Shown piece after piece: positions 50,918-61,131 of a stretch of DNA of 64,000 bases (position 1 is the stretch's first letter; each line of letters opens with the position of its first letter). Location: positions 992,001 through 1,056,000 of the forward strand of contig JAQOTA010000015.1 of the NCBI GenBank assembly GCA_029532415.1, written 5' to 3'. The stretch comes from Marasmius tenuissimus. Its lineage: Eukaryota; Basidiomycota; Agaricomycetes; Agaricales; Marasmiaceae. The position numbers were made by a program, and so were the translations under genes. The notes under the pieces were generated by a model. It was not told the origin of the DNA. It was given only the letters and a program-made list of their open reading frames with translations, and searched no databases.

Positions 50918-52693
50918 AATGGAAGCGCAATTGAAAGAGGTGAATACATTACGATCACAGAAGTGGCTTTCTTTACTAAAATGTCAATCATTTTAGCTAC
51001 TCCCATTCCTTCGTGATAGAAACCCTCAAGTTCGACAACTAGCCCTCGAAAATCTCGTTTCGCAAACTCCCAAGGGGTCCCCTTATCGAAACTTATTTTT
51101 TCTGGTCAATCTGGTGGTCTGCAGAAGCCAAGTGAGAACGATGTCATACGGGATCTGAAGCTTCTTAGTCGGGACCAGTTGGTGCGTTGCATTAGGTTCT
51201 AGGGATTACGAATTTTCTCCTCATACAACACCTCAGGCTGTCGCACACGACGCGTTCAAGGCCCTCGTTAATCTCTCAGATGCCCCAATACTCGTTTCGT
51301 CACTATCAGAACCATCATTTCTGAATTTCCTCGTCTCCTACATAATAGTATGTCGCCTTTTCATCAACAGCTGTCCTTGCTTTTGACCCAACTAGTACTC
51401 GCTCAGAATCCTCAATCGATATGTGCAGACCTGGCATCCATGTTGCTTTCCAACTTGACCGCGTCGTCGAGTGCTTGTGCTACCCTGCTTTCGATGAAGG
51501 TCGCCATAATATCGGACGAGAAAGTCCCGAATGGTTATTTTGCTACGCAGGCACGGTCTGGATCATGCGTCGCACCAGTTCCTTATCCATCAGGGGAAGA
51601 AAAGGAGGTACTGGCGCTCCCGTTACTACTGGACGCGTTCATCCAGGGTGCGCAAGTAGACGAGATTCAAGACCTCTCCAAACGCACTCGGAAAGGAAGC
51701 CTTCACTTTCTGTCAAGCGTTTTTGGTAACTTGACGTCGGTATGTGTCCAGCCGTCGTCCACGAATACTTAACGCTTACCGTTTGTAGTCGCCAGCTGGA
51801 CGTGAATTCTTTTTGACGCCCCGGCCGTCTAACCCTGTGAAGCCTGATTCGGATCTCGAGTACCCGTTGGCAAAAATAGTCTCTTTTACTGAACACAAAG
51901 ATACTATCAGACGTGGCGGGGTCATATCAGTTATCAAGTCCGTTTCCTGTGTTGATGCCTCCCTGGACTACTGACGAGCTATTATTTCAGGAACTGTTCC
52001 TTCAATGCTCGAGCACATAAGGCCATCTTGAGTCCTGAAACAGAGCGGGTTGCTGTGTCGGGATCACCTACCATAGCACCCGGCGTCGGTGCCTTACCCT
52101 ACATCCTGCTCCCACTCGCAGGGCCAGAAGAATTTGACCTTGATGTGAGAAGGAGAATTTCCTCCCGTTCCGAGCGGCTCTTTGGCTGACAACGTTCTAA
52201 TCCATGGCAGGACCAAGAAAAGCTCCATCCCTCAGTACAATTCCTGCCTCCTGACAAAACACGCGAGGTAGATTCAACTCTCCGTCTGACACTGGTCGAG
52301 ACGCTTTTGCTATCGTCACACACGCGATGGGGGCGTGATTTTCTACGCGCAAACGGGGTATATGAAATTGTTAGGGCTGCGCACGAGGTAGAAAGCGTTG
52401 ACAAGGCTAGTCGATCCGTGTCAGTGTCCATGGGGTTGGTGGTTCTCATCCCTATGTTACAGATATCCGAACATATGGAGCGTCTCGTTATGCTTATCAA
52501 AGGGGACGAGCCTTCTCAAGGGCCGTCGGAGGAAGAGGAGTTTGAGCTGGCAGCTACTAGAAACAGACTAGAACTTGAGGGCTCGTCAACATTGACAAAA
52601 CCGGAGGCAGTTGATACTGAAGAGGACGGACCCGCGATTGGCTCCCTCGTTACAGACGACGACGACGACGATAATAAGATTGAAGAAATATGA
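50918..52693 (+). CDS. HGH1: Hgh1 (FAM203) co-chaperone for eEF2 folding, with an apparent one-base frame break
   Basis: Armadillo-like cytosolic protein that helps the TRiC chaperonin fold translation factor eEF2. The start MEAQLKE at 50918 is followed by an intron, then LLPFLRDRNPQVRQLALENL and TPKGSPYRNLF. At the T6 run 51096-51101 the frame must shift to reach SGQSGGLQKPSENDVIRDLK; one more T would restore it. After introns come AVAHDAFKALVNLSDAP, INPQSICADLASMLLSNLT, SLHFLSSVFGNLTS, GGVISVIKNCSFN and LPYILLPLAGPEEFD. VQFLPPDKTREVDSTLRLTL is highly typical. An acidic tail with DDDDDD ends at 52693. Conservation argues for a real, working gene and a sequence error. Confidence 0.88.
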
Positions 52694-53995
52694 TCTTGAA
52701 CTCGACGGGGTAGATGAACAACCAGCGTGGCGTTCGTGTGCTTGATTCTTCTTCGGGAACGTTGCCTTGCCATAGACGTCAATCCTCGCGGTTGCAACTT
52801 TCGTTCCCATCTCTCAATCCATGTCTCGGGATGAGAACAATACCTGACTACTTTCTTCATTCATTTCATCTCATTCATTCCGTTTCATTCCAGCGATATT
52901 TTTAGTCACAAGGGCTTGCCAACAGAGGTCCTATGCAGGATCATGATGTGGAAATGATGGACTTCACGAGTGGAGTATTCAGACTGCATTCCCGGCGATG
53001 CTTATGAAAAATCCACAATCCCAAAGCATCCCGAGCACCGTGATGACTTGCAAGCAGATCAAACGTTTGTTCAGTATGCCCACGGCTATGTATTGCCCGA
53101 ATGTGAGGTATGGTTAAACGGACGTTGACACACCCTTTCTGCATGCTCAATCCTATCATGAATCATCTGATACTCACAAGATCAAGTCCCTGACACGGTA
53201 TCATCCCGGTGGACGTATAGCTCGCAACCAGTTTGCAAGATGGCGAAACGCCTCGGGTCGGTGATGTCAGGATTCAACGGTAAGATCGTCTCACTCGCTG
53301 CGAGGTCTCCCGCTGATTTGGTCCAGACCCAGGGCGACTACATTTCAATTTGTAGTCCACTCAGAGGGTTGTGGAGCTCGAATGGACCCCAGCCCGAGCT
53401 CTCCGTTCAAGGTGGCCCTCAATTATGAATTCTGTCCCACTTCCAACCCTCCTCACTCCACTCACCCAAAGAGTTCCCATGGAGACAGAAAGCATCCCAC
53501 TCTGCCAAGACCCCGCCACCACCCTATACGTAGGTTTTCCCATGGGTGATGGTATTCTAAGTTCGACAGTTCAACAGCATTTACAATGGTTCTTGATTCT
53601 GCTCATCTGGAGATCATCCACAGGTGATCGAGGGGTTACCCTCAGCGCCATAACAACGTTCACTCCCAAATTTGATGCGCGAGTGAACTGATTCTCCGAT
53701 TCGAATACATTTGTGAACAATGGCCGGATTGGTCAGAAGAACCCTCGATTCTACATATAAGGTGAGTTCGACGTCGTTTTTTGCTTTCCCCCATTGTGCT
53801 TTGGTCTGGTTGTGCCAACCTCTCCTTCTTTTCTTCAGCCTCGCTTTGTTCTTTTTTCCCTTCGATCGGTGATCGAATTTCTTCAGCTCACGCGTCAAGC
53901 TTTTCCTCGTCTTATACTCTACGAGTCCTTTACTTGCGTGCAGTGCACCAAACGTCTACAACTCCTTTAAACTTCTCGACTTTACCTCTTTCAAC
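52694..53995. other. Intergenic, 1.3 kb, no supported gene
   Basis: Short frames at 53371-53691 (plus) and 52941-53159 (minus) lack recognisable features. A TATATAAGG-like word at about 53753 may belong to a distal promoter of the secreted protein at 53996. A T/C-rich stretch precedes its start. Confidence 0.35.
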
Positions 53996-55433
53996 ATGTT
54001 GTTCAGGAATCTCATCCCCGTCGTTGCTCTCGCTTTGGCAGGATACTCTGCTGCTCTCCCCCGTCCTATTAATGTCGCTTTGATGGCCCGTGGTGCCGAG
54101 GTGAGTCTCATAGCTTCTCCAACCGTTGACTGATAGACTGACAACCCAATAGAAGGGCAATGTTGCAGGAAACACCATCTTCGACCTCGGAAAGCAAAAC
54201 GCTGCCGCTGGAGAAGGTGCCGCCGGCAAAGGAAAGGCCGACAACACTGGCGCTGCCCAAAACGGCAACAAGAACGAAGAACAGAACGGCGCTGAGGGCG
54301 AGACCGGTGCCGAGGGCGAGACTGGTGCCACTGGCAACAACGGCACTGAGACCGAGACTGGTGCTGCTGGAGGAAACAACAACGGCACTGAGACCGGTAC
54401 TGGCGTCGGAGGTGCTAACAATGGCACTGAGGCTGGTGGCGCTAACAGCGGCACTGAGGCTGGAGGTGCCAACAACGGCACCGAAGCCGGAGGTGCCAAC
54501 AATGGCACGGAGGCTGGCGGTGCTACCAATGGCACCGAGACTGGTGCTACTGCCACCGTCACTGTGGTGCGTGTCGACCTTTTTTTGACGTCTTTCTTCC
54601 ATTGACTAAGATCTTTTAGACCGTTACCGAGACTGCTCAAGCCACCGCCGCTGCCGGAAATGGCAATGGCAATGGACGTGGACGCGGCCGTGGTGGTCGT
54701 AAGGGCGGCAACAACAACGGTCAGAATGGTCAGAACGGCAACAACGACAACGGAAACCAGAACGGACAGAACGGAAACAACGGCAACAACACCGAAGCTG
54801 GTCAGGCCGGTCAAGCTGGCAACAACACTGAGACTGGTGAAGCCGGCAACCAGAACGGTGAGGCCAACCAGGGTCAAGGCCAAGGTCAACAAAACGGCGA
54901 AGCCAACCAGGGTCAAGGTCAACAGAACGGAGAGAAGCAGGGCGCTGTAAGTTTTTGCACTTCGTGAAGTCTTGAGGTTTATTGACAATCAATCGTTTCA
55001 GGGTGGTCCACCCCAAGCTGGTCAAGGCAACAAGAACGGTCAGCAGCAACAGCAGGGCCAGGCTGGCAACAAGAACGGCCAACAGCAACAAGAGGGCCAG
55101 GCTGGCAACCAGGACGGCGAGCAGCAACAAGAAGGTGGTGCCCAACAAGAAGGTGGCGCCCAACAAGAGGGTGGTGCCGCTGCTGGAGGCGCTGGAGGTG
55201 CTGAAGGTGCAGGTGCTGCCGGTGCGAAGGGTCCCGCTGGTGCGAAGGGTCCCGCTGGTGCAGAGGGTCCTGCCGGTGCGAAGGGTCCTGCCGGTGCAGA
55301 GGGCCCCGCCGGTGCGAAGGGTCCTGCTGGCGAGAAGCAGGTGAGTGACGATCTCGCGTTCCAGTCAAAGGGATTTGAAGACTGATTCGCACACCAGCGT
55401 CGCGCCTTCCGCTTTTCAAGGGAAGCACTCTAA
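53996..55433 (+). CDS. Secreted low-complexity protein with N-glycosylation repeats and a collagen-like segment
   Basis: I do not recognise the family. Five exons fit exactly: 53996-54100, 54153-54566, 54620-54946, 55002-55340 and 55398-55433, 406 residues, and all four introns are phase 0. The start MLFRNLIPVVALALAGYSAALP is a clean signal peptide, with RPINVALMARGAE after it. Exon 2 holds repeats of EAGGANNGT, each with an NGT glycosylation site. Exon 3 has GNGRGRGRGGRKGG followed by Asn/Gln/Gly runs. Exon 4 has Gln-rich EGGAQQ repeats and then six GAKGPA or GAEGPA units, a Gly-X-Y pattern. The last exon is short and basic (RRAFRFSREAL). No cysteines in the mature part. A wall or matrix role is only a guess. 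Confidence 0.85.
54402..54536 (+). repeat. Five 27-base units encoding (E/x)AGGANNGT
   Basis: Nine-codon units with silent and conservative changes; the last four (54429-54536) are the most regular. Each carries an N-G-T sequon. Confidence 0.8.
55221..55328 (+). repeat. Six 18-base units encoding GA(K/E)GPA
   Basis: Six codons per unit with Gly every third residue, alternating Lys and Glu, in exon 4 of the secreted protein. Confidence 0.85.
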
Positions 55434-55806
55434 ACTCCTTGTTCCCCCGACGTGAGTCTCATTCTCCTTGCGAATGCCCTGTCATGTAGTGACGATCTCT
55501 TCTTCAGATAACGTCCATCTCTCCGCGCCGTTGTAAGTTATTCGTAGACGCTTGTGATATTAAAGGACGCTGGAATACTTTACGCACGTGAATAGTCCTT
55601 TCTTTTAGTTTTTCGTACACCCTTTAGCGATGCTTGAGATATCGATAGGTAGAACTTACTGGTAGATGGCACAATCACCATTTTCTTTTGCACGCATATT
55701 TCGTCGCGCAGTCAAGTTCGCGTTCGAGAATCTGTTGAGGCCCGAGGGTCTGAAGTTTCCAAACTCACGTGTTTTCCGAGTTCCGAAATTCTTACATCCA
55801 ACCACC
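55434..55806. other. Intergenic and 5' leader of the HD-domain gene
   Basis: No separate gene. An in-frame ATG at 55666 would extend the next protein by 47 residues. Confidence 0.4.
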
Positions 55807-57019
55807 ATGTCGAATGAGGTCTCTTCAAGTTCACGCACTTTCCCTCCCCTCTATAAAGCGAGCGGAAACGCTGGAGTTGATCGCCTTGCATTTTTTCATA
55901 TCTTGGAACGCTTGAAGGTCGGTCTCTCACAAAGTCCTATTACGATCATTCTCATCGTGCCTCCTGCGTATCCTGATTTGCTTTACAGACCCAAAAGCGA
56001 ACAGGATGGGTGAGAAACAATGTGAGTGGTATCAATTTGCACCAAAGTAGACATGTAGATGAACTCAATCTTGAGGGTTAGATACCTAACGCGGAGAGGT
56101 CAACACACGTTTCAAAGCTCCTTGGATTCCCGACGATATCTGAATGCTGATTCCTACTTCAGTATATCGGACCACATGTACAGGATGTCCATCTTGGCAC
56201 TGTGCGCGTCTGACCCGCATCTCGATATACCAAAGTGAGTCTCTAGCCTTTTTCGTTTGTGGTACCCTCGTTTCGAATGATCATCGCCTGGCGACACAGG
56301 TGTGTGATGATGTGTGTCGTGCACGATCTGGCTGAAGCACAAGGTCAGATTATACTAATCATCCTCATCTCTGGTGATCAATATTCTTACTCTTGCGCGG
56401 CGTTGCGGCAGTGGGGGACATCGCACCACACGAAGGGATCAGCAAGGCGGAGAAACGTCGACTTGAGGAGGTACATAGCATTCGACACTTGATATTCTAT
56501 ATTTCGTCGATGCGATCTGACCCCGCATCATTGCGTCCCAGGAAGCTATGCACAACTTTGTTCATGAGATGCTTCATAACAGTTCAGCCGCGCAGAGGAT
56601 AGAGGCCCTCTACAAGGTCGGATTCCTATGATGATGATTCCATCTTTCGTGTGTCTGATTGTCCCACAATTAGGAGTACGAAGCTGGTGAAACAGCGGAA
56701 GCACGCTTCGTCAAAGGCAAGGACGTTCGATATAGTGCTCGATTACCGATAGACTGACCACCTAGGCAGATCTGGATAGATTTGAGATGGCAACTCAGGG
56801 CAAGTTGTCATGATTTTTGAGGTTTGAGCTTAAGTATGGTCTTTAACCCCGCCCCTCCATACAGCCCTCGAATACGAAAAGGACAAGGGACCAAGATCAT
56901 TGCAGCCGTTCTTTGATAGCGCTTCGCTTCCTAACCTGAGGCATTCCGAGGTAAGAGGGTGGGGAAACAATTTGGTCGAGGAGAGGGACAGGTTGTTCCC
57001 CAAAGACGGGAACACATGA
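55807..57019 (+). CDS. HD-domain phosphohydrolase, HDDC2/YfbR type
   Basis: Metal-dependent 5'-deoxynucleotidase family. The start in ACCACCATGTCG at 55807 is preferred; an in-frame ATG at 55666 would add an Arg-rich, presequence-like extension. Exons join as AFFHILERLK, TQKRTGWVRNN, IPNAES, ISDHMYRMSILALCASDPHL and VMMCVVHDLAEAQ, where HD binds the metal. GDIAPHEGISKAEKRRLEE, NFVHEML, RIEALYK, GETAEARFVK and DLDRFEMATQALEYEKDQG complete the family pattern. About eight short introns, one lying directly after the AEAQ block. The stop is at 57019 after FPKDGNT. Metal ligands and the ISDHMYRM block are all present. Confidence 0.9.
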
Positions 57020-57412
57020 GCGCTCGAATTATGTACATTTTGGAGCGTCGAGTAGACCCATTACTGTACTTTCTCGCTCCCTCGAATAGACTATAGGGGA
57101 TTTCGTTGTCCTGAATGTCGGCTTCGGCCCCCCTTTCCCACACGCTCGTGCGCTTGGCCCTAGGTCAAGCGCGGCCTCGCCCATCTCGCGTCCGTAAAGC
57201 ACATGAATTAAGATCGGTTCACAAAGTACACAGAAATAAGAATCCCACCGTCCGGGCAATTGATGCTGGGGCCGTGGCAGGTTGTATATATGTGGCCGCC
57301 TTCGTGAACAACCAGGTCGTTGTCATCTTCCCCTTCTCCGTCATGACCCCCCCTCCCCTGCTGCATCATCGCTCCATGCTTGTTCTTCATTGTCCGAATG
57401 AGAGCCAATAGC
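57020..57412. other. Intergenic between convergent genes
   Basis: 3' ends of the HD-domain gene (plus) and the F-box-like gene (minus) meet here. Nothing else seen. Confidence 0.4.
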
Positions 57413-58483
57413 TTATTCGACTTCCGTGCCCCTCCACAATGCTCGTATGCACAGGTACGTCTCGCGGTGGAAGTCAGGTACATTCTCCGAAACTTCAGTC
57501 GCTGCGCTCCCTATCCGTGCCACCCTGGGTTTATCTTTCTCAGATAACCGATAGATCTTCTCCCTGAGGTCCCTTAAATGGTCAGCCCATTTCCTTAGAC
57601 CACTTCCGTCTTTCGATGTTACAACCTCCATCCCTGCCAACCCCTGAATCTGAACGGCTTCCTTCCATAACCTCTGTCTCCACTCCTCCGACATTCCAGG
57701 CCCTTCCAAGGATATGACAGGTGCCCAGAGGCGTTGCCACCGAGAGCAGCTTAGAATATGCTGCAGAGAAATTTGGTCTCCAGGAAGATGTTGACCTTCC
57801 TGCCTATTGGGTACATAGGGGCCAACAGCGAGAACTTCGAGTCCTGGATAGCCCCCCTCGCAGATCCAATCCGGGATACAGTACTTGATGTAGTCAAGTC
57901 TGACTTGCAGGTCAAAGACCATCTCCGGTTCGCCGTCGAGGTACGCATCCATGCTACTCCCGAATAGCTCTCCGTATATGATAATTTGGAATGTTGCGCG
58001 GTCGGCGTCGGTATAGATTGTGTTTGGCTCTGAAACGCCTCCATCCCAAAAATTGGGGGTCGAATACCATTGGTTGCCCGCCATCTTGTCGATGGCATCG
58101 GAGAGAGGATTGATGATTGAGAACCGGGACTGATGAAGACGACCAATGTCTGCTATCGTCAATCCGCCTACACACAAACACAACTCCAGTAGTCCGTCTA
58201 CCCCTCCTCGAAAGGCGGCTTGCAGTTGTTCGGTACGTTCAGGGTTTCCTCGAGCCCAGTCGCTGACTTGTCGTGCGGTCGCCATTATGAGGAAGTGAGG
58301 ATGAGGATGGAAGAATGTCGGGGCCGAAGCAGCAGCTAACTGCAGGATGGTATTAGGATGAGTGAGTGAAAAGGCATTGTAGATCGTGCGGCAGGTCGAT
58401 GAGAACTCGACAAAGTCTTCGATGTTGCGGATGTACAAAGGTAGAGAGGATAGAAGCTCGACTGGGAGATCGATGATTTGCAT
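57413..58483 (-). CDS. F-box-like protein, single exon
   Basis: The start at 58483 places MQIIDLPVELLSSLPLYI at the N-terminus, matching an F-box, followed by FVEFSSTCRTIYNAFS. An in-frame ATG at 58558 would add 25 residues. The rest is one uninterrupted frame of about 356 residues, Trp-rich, including RQVSDWARGNPERTEQLQ, LCLCVGGLTIADIGRLHQ and VSENVPDFHRETYLCIRALW. No LRR pattern is seen. Similar single-exon proteins are common, unnamed families in agaricomycetes; this one is probably an SCF adaptor, but only the F-box supports that. Confidence 0.75.
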   Translation of the reverse strand: MQIIDLPVELLSSLPLYIRNIEDFVEFSSTCRTIYNAFSLTHPNTILQLAAASAPTFFHPHPHFLIMATARQVSDWARGNPERTEQLQAAFRGGVDGLLELCLCVGGLTIADIGRLHQSRFSIINPLSDAIDKMAGNQWYSTPNFWDGGVSEPNTIYTDADRATFQIIIYGELFGSSMDAYLDGEPEMVFDLQVRLDYIKYCIPDWICEGGYPGLEVLAVGPYVPNRQEGQHLPGDQISLQHILSCSRWQRLWAPVISLEGPGMSEEWRQRLWKEAVQIQGLAGMEVVTSKDGSGLRKWADHLRDLREKIYRLSEKDKPRVARIGSAATEVSENVPDFHRETYLCIRALWRGTEVE

Positions 58484-58690
58484 GTCGTGGTTGCGAGAAA
58501 TGTTTGATTTGGACCATGAGCAATAAGCGAGATAAGCGAAATTTTCGGTACCGTCCATGCACCGGAATACTTCGTGCCGTTTTGGATTTACGCCCTTGAA
58601 TCATAATGATACATGCCTAAGTACGCCAAGGTAGCCCTAGCGAACTGAAGGCGATCCTCAATACCCTCGATGCCCTCTAGAGCCCCTGCC

Positions 58691-59428
58691 TCACGCGATG
58701 AAAATCCCGTTCCCAAGACCCCGATTGTTATCAATGGTAATATCCTTCTCACCACGAAACACAACGTGCCCTGCATCTCGCGCGAACAGAGGAGGTGTGC
58801 GAGGATTGACGGGCCTGCTCAGACACGGCCTTGATGCCGTTTTGGTGTCGTCGGTTGGCTGAGATTGGGGAACAGGAGGGGCCGGAAAACGGCGCGAAGT
58901 GTGGCATTCCAAGCAGGTATAGGTCATCGTGTGTCCATGAGAAGCAGAAGCTAGTAGTATGTTCAGAATTTGAGTGAACCAGAATCAAGGAGACGCACAT
59001 TTGGTTCTGACCGACGCCGTAGACCCTGGGACTAACACAACGTTACAACCTTTGCAAATTGTTCTCTTCACGGAGGGATCTCTGCACGAGGAGATAAACC
59101 TTCAGCAGACGAATAAGAAGAATGGGGCTATCTAAAAGAATGTAACTTGTCCTTACATTCGAACGGTCGTTTTCGTACCAACAACCTTCATGGTATCGAT
59201 ATAAGATTTCGCGAGATCTTTTACTCCAACTCTCCTGCATTTCCTTTTTCTGGATTTGCGTTTTACATCCTGTTCGCCGTCCGTAGCTTGCGATGAGGTT
59301 GGGGGCTCTGAGATATCCATTCCATTGAGGTAAACACTGGCTTGGTATAAGAAATTGAGTCTGTGGATGATATCTCGGTTGGCGACAGCATTTGGGTTAG
59401 GTGCTTCGTTCTTGTCTTTCTTTGCCAT
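58691..59428 (-). CDS. RPR2: RNase P/MRP protein subunit Rpr2/Rpp21
   Basis: Nuclear zinc-binding subunit of RNase P, which trims the 5' end of tRNA precursors. The start at 59428 gives MAKKDKNEAPNPNAVANRDI, then IHRLNFLYQASVYLNG, the typical helical N-terminus; a basic stretch KRKSRKRKCRRVG follows. Introns near 59080-59155 and 58950-59000 join DPSVKRTICKGCNVVLVPG and SASHGHTMTYTCLECHTSRR. The two Cys pairs (C-x2-C) are the zinc ligands. The tail reads FARDAGHVVFRGEKDI and stops at 58691. The length of about 190 residues fits the family. The function is inferred from the zinc ribbon and helices, which are specific. Confidence 0.87.
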
Positions 59429-60150
59429 GGCTCGGAAGACAGAAGATTCAGAGACAGTCGTGGTTGAACGTTGAATGAGGAGCCAAACTTGTGGGTGTTG
59501 GTTTGAGCGACAAATTATACACGGGCGCTAGTGACTTCGACTCAAACCACCATGTTCAACTTCCGTTCGACAGGTTATGGCACCAAACAATTTGGCCTGG
59601 TACCAAAAACTGCAACTTCTCACTCTCAGGACTCTTATTCATTCTCCAAGGTCGCCGATAAGGCTCTTCTCGGCGAATCTGGGTGAAGCAAAAAATGTTC
59701 TTTGCATCATCGCTGGCAACTGCTCCTCAAAGTACGAGTGGCACTGTACGGGTCACGTACCTATCGCAGAATGCCCGGACAACAAACCTGTTAATTTTTC
59801 GCTCATGATCATTCAAGGCCAGTCAATGACCCTGGCCGATTAAAGGTATGCGATAATGCTCTGCTTTTCCAACCCGCCTCTTGATCCAATACCTCCGAAA
59901 GGTGCTATCATATCTCCTATTGTTCGTCTTCTTCGGATGACAATGAGCGGGCCAAAGCAGATACATTGTCGTGCCACATGCACCACTTCAAGAATAATGC
60001 TGGCCCATCAGAGTTCTCTCGCCTTTACCGTGTCAAAGCGGACATGGGCCACCCTTTATAACGACCAGGACAAAGGGCTCCTCGATCACCAACTCCTTCA
60101 TTCCTCAAGCCCTACAAACATCCCTCTTCGTTCTCCCTCCAACTCGCGTC
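59429..60150. other. Intergenic with a small candidate reading frame
   Basis: Upstream regions of RPR2 (minus) and the gene at 60151 (plus). It holds one 44-codon frame with a strong start context, listed separately. Confidence 0.4.
59552..59686 (+). CDS. Possible small protein or first exon, unknown
   Basis: The start ACCACCATG has an ideal context. It encodes 44 residues beginning MFNFRSTGYGTKQFGLVPK and ending ADKALLGESG. A GGGTGAAG at the stop could also be a splice donor to further exons. No family recognised, and it may be noncoding. Confidence 0.25.
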   Translation: MFNFRSTGYGTKQFGLVPKTATSHSQDSYSFSKVADKALLGESG

Positions 60151-60882
60151 ATGACCGTCACAACTCGCAGTCAAGCAAGGGCTAAAAACACGCCCATGAT
60201 GACGCGTGCCAGATCGAGAGGTGTCGCTCTTCCTACCCCGCCGCTTACCGTCACCCAGAGGAACCGTACTGGAACAGCAACACCCAAGACAAAGGGGAAA
60301 GCCACGGCCAGTGGAAAAACTCGCAAGAGTGATGCCAGAGCGAGAAAGCTCATTGTGAACGTCCGAGTGCCACATCGGATGTCCACACCTACCATTTCTC
60401 ACAACTCGGCCAGACACATCCCAACATTCACTCCTTTGTCTCCCCTCACCCCTCTCCCTTCGCCCTCTCCCGGTCCATTTGACATGGACACGGAAATGAA
60501 CGAGAACGCCCGTTTCACCACTCCTCAACCGATGCGACCCAACGGTCCTCGCGTCCGATTCGATGTCCAGACCCTTTCGCTAGTGCAACCAACGCCAGAT
60601 GAACCTGCGATGAACATGAATATGACCGACTTCGCCGCAGGAATTGCCGGTGACTGGGTTCTGTCGCCAGGGGGAACCAGCCAGCGCCTCATTGTCGTGC
60701 CAGAGGATACAAGTATCATGGCTGAACGCGAACGGCAGAGGATAGAACAGGCTAAGGCCAATGAAATCTTCCAGCGACAGTACGACATTCTGATGGCAAG
60801 TCGAGAAGCAGCGGAGAAGAGACACATTGAGTTTATGCGACAGCACTGCGAGGATCTGGAGGATTATGCCATGCACATTTAG
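60151..60882 (+). CDS. Unknown basic/disordered protein with C-terminal helix
   Basis: A single-exon frame of 243 residues starting ATGACCGTC at 60151. The N-terminal half is Arg/Lys/Thr-rich (MTRARSRGVALPTPPL, KTKGKATASGKTRKS), with several Ser/Thr-Pro sites that look like kinase targets (FTPLSPLTPLPSPSPGP). The C-terminal third is a charged helix, RERQRIEQAKANEIFQRQYD to EKRHIEFMRQHCEDLED, likely a coiled coil. I do not recognise it. Composition suggests a nuclear, DNA- or RNA-associated protein; that is inference only. Confidence 0.65.
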   Translation: MTVTTRSQARAKNTPMMTRARSRGVALPTPPLTVTQRNRTGTATPKTKGKATASGKTRKSDARARKLIVNVRVPHRMSTPTISHNSARHIPTFTPLSPLTPLPSPSPGPFDMDTEMNENARFTTPQPMRPNGPRVRFDVQTLSLVQPTPDEPAMNMNMTDFAAGIAGDWVLSPGGTSQRLIVVPEDTSIMAERERQRIEQAKANEIFQRQYDILMASREAAEKRHIEFMRQHCEDLEDYAMHI

Positions 60883-61131
60883 GTCCTATCCCCCGTTCAT
60901 GTTTCTGACTATTACTATGCCACAGTTTTGTTGTTTATAATGAGTATGCCCGTTACAACCATGTAAAACGTACTAGTATCGACATTATGCACCTTATTCT
61001 ACGATATTTATTATTATCAATACATACGCATTCTTAGAATACAGCAATTCGAGTATAAGAAGACAATTACATCACCTTTGAATACACTGAAGAATTACTT
61101 AGATGGATGAGGTCAATATCCCACTCCTTGG

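Noticed and set aside
53371..53691. A 106-codon plus-strand frame
   Set aside because: No plausible start context, homologous motif or partner exon.
53930..54988. A 352-codon minus-strand frame opposite the secreted repeat protein
   Set aside because: It arises from the biased codons of the sense repeats. The sense frame has a signal peptide, four well-placed phase-0 introns and a sensible ending.
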